Below are positions 62,970 through 64,000 of a stretch of DNA of 64,000 nucleotides, in pieces. Position numbers and translations under genes: made by a program. This DNA comes from Basilea psittacipulmonis DSM 24701. Lineage in GTDB: Bacteria; Pseudomonadota; Gammaproteobacteria; Burkholderiales; Burkholderiaceae_B. A model generated the notes under the pieces. That model was given only the letters and a program-made list of their open reading frames with translations, did no database searches and was not told the origin of the DNA. The stretch is taken from contig NZ_CP009238.1 of the NCBI RefSeq assembly GCF_000743945.1, forward strand, positions 1,550,001 to 1,614,000, given 5' to 3'. Each line of letters starts with the position of its first letter. The first letter of the stretch is position 1.

Positions 62970-64000
62970 TTAGTAAGGCTGTGCATAGGGGTCGTAGTCT
63001 TGATTGGTTTTGGCGTAAGGGTTGTATTGACTGCTGGTTCGGCTTAACGTTTGCAAGACTTTAAGCTTAGCCGTATCCATCAACGCGAGGATGTAGGCAC
63101 TACCATAGTCTGGCGATCGTCCGATTCGTTTAATAATCTCGTCTCGGCTTTCAACCTGAATCACATTGCCTTGCATTTTCCACTTGGGTGCACATAAATC
63201 AGCCAGTAATTTACTGTCTGGAGGCAATGCTATTCCTGTATTGTTAGCTGGATCTAACGCCTCTCGCATTTTCCACCAGAGCTGTGAGCGTAAATTTTTA
63301 AATCGCAACCTACCCGATTCATCAGTCTGGGTGGCGGACTCTGCAACGTTTACGCCAACCACTTGTATGCCCATCTCTTGAATAAAGTCGTATGGACTTG
63401 CTCCTACACCAATAACGTCTAGATGAATCACCGCATCGTCTCGTCTTGATGCGATAATCAATCCTGCAGTCTGAGGTCCGTTTGGGGTTTGTGTGCCCGG
63501 GTAAGCAATCGGCTCATCAAACCACATCCCATGTCGTCTAGCGATAACCGTGCTGTCTTTGCCACCACGAGCAATGTCTACGCCCATTGAGTCCATAGGT
63601 GGCAGTCGACTAGGTTTGTGCCAACGAGATTGTGCTAGTTCCACCCAGTGCGTTGGGATAACCTGATACACATCATCTTCAATCCCCGCCGAGAAGTCGC
63701 CATTTAACATCTGTGAGCGTAAAGGTTCTGGTAATGCCTGCAAAGTTGTCAAATAGCCCGTGTTCAGCAAATAAGGGTTATCCGTGATTCGTGACGGAAT
63801 AAACGTTCTACTCATGGGTCTGATGATTTGCGTAGCATCGTACTGGCCTCTGTCAAAACCATAAACGGGCTCACCGTCAATCAGTACAAACTCATCCGAC
63901 CTATCTAGCCAAAGGTCTCTGCCGTTAGGATGTGCATCGTCCGCAGGCAAACTCGCCGCATAACGAATCTCGCCTGACTGTGCGGGATTGGGGAATTTTT
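62970..64000 (-). CDS. terminase large subunit, N-terminal part beyond window
   Basis: The 343 visible residues are the C-terminal part of the DNA-packaging motor. The frame stays open to the right edge (NPAQSGEIRYAASLPADDAH), so the ATPase domain lies outside. The RNase H-like nuclease begins at MGVDIARGGKDSTVIARRHG (first acidic residue), with VIHLDVIGVGASPYDF as the second acidic strand and SPDYGSAYILALMDTA near the end. It is the first late gene seen in the reading direction. Confidence 0.9.
   Translation of the reverse strand, partial: KFPNPAQSGEIRYAASLPADDAHPNGRDLWLDRSDEFVLIDGEPVYGFDRGQYDATQIIRPMSRTFIPSRITDNPYLLNTGYLTTLQALPEPLRSQMLNGDFSAGIEDDVYQVIPTHWVELAQSRWHKPSRLPPMDSMGVDIARGGKDSTVIARRHGMWFDEPIAYPGTQTPNGPQTAGLIIASRRDDAVIHLDVIGVGASPYDFIQEMGIQVVGVNVAESATQTDESGRLRFKNLRSQLWWKMREALDPANNTGIALPPDSKLLADLCAPKWKMQGNVIQVESRDEIIKRIGRSPDYGSAYILALMDTAKLKVLQTLSRTSSQYNPYAKTNQDYDPYAQPY

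Larger units (their letters stand above)
38286..64000. mobile_element. prophage, podovirus with BPP-1-like head and T7-like tail genes (right end outside window)
   Basis: A continuous minus-strand late operon with packaging, head, tail, internal virion, tail fibre and lysis genes in standard order, bounded on the left by a tRNA 3' end. No integrase, repressor or replication gene is seen; these must lie to the right. Bbp16- and Bbp19-type proteins point to a relative of Bordetella phage BPP-1. No late gene inside the window is broken, so the element may be functional. Confidence 0.9.

Overview
The window looks like a chromosome segment of a low-GC betaproteobacterium, most likely Burkholderiales/Alcaligenaceae, ending inside an integrated prophage. 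The taxonomic guess rests on gene order (gloB facing a methyltransferase and rnhA; fur facing bamE-dapB; dusB-fis-purH-ruvC downstream of ruvAB) and on phage proteins of the Bordetella phage BPP-1 type. It is an inference; no rRNA or database search was available.

Positions 1-32353 are mainly core genome: glyoxalase II (partial), a methyltransferase, RNase HI, a class I amidotransferase, Fur, BamE, DapB, MurB, two identical tRNA-Gly(GCC) genes, a meningococcal-type sialic acid set (neuC-neuA-neuB with a divergent NeuD-like acyltransferase), an adenine/adenosine deaminase with a TAXI-type TRAP transporter, a CtaG-family membrane protein, a UbiH-type hydroxylase, a long leftward run thiO-thiS-thiG-recQ-ruvA-ruvB-dusB-fis-purH-ruvC, then mfd, an MFS exporter, an ACT-domain protein and a UPF0210 protein.

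Positions 32354-38285 form an accessory island. Directly after the UPF0210 stop codon lies a decayed array of cassettes copied from the toxin-like centre of the phage giant polyvalent protein (intact at 43826-51415). It holds one long mosaic cassette, two tandem 288-289 bp zincin-end units, and two degraded PBECR2-end fragments. A tRNA-Pro-like pseudogene follows, then an N-hydroxylating siderophore-type monooxygenase with an EamA transporter, and a HigA antitoxin whose HigB partner is broken.

Positions 38286-64000 (running off the right edge) are a podovirus-type prophage in late-gene order, all on the minus strand. Read from right to left: terminase, GNAT, cupin-like protein, portal, Bbp19-like protein, scaffold, capsid, Bbp16-like cement protein, tail tubular proteins A and B, internal virion proteins including a lytic transglycosylase, the 2529-residue polyvalent protein, T7-type tail fibre, and a lysis cassette (peptidase-like protein, holin, endolysin, Rz/Rz1). 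Its left end is a 16 bp tRNA 3' end (attachment site), so the intact tRNA and the integrase should lie beyond the right edge.

Two signals stand out. One is the cassette array: flanks almost identical to the giant protein gene (4 residue differences in about 325) surround a strongly divergent nuclease-like module, which suggests module exchange. The other is a 14 bp motif found four times in the phage, each time within 0-9 nt of a late-gene stop codon.
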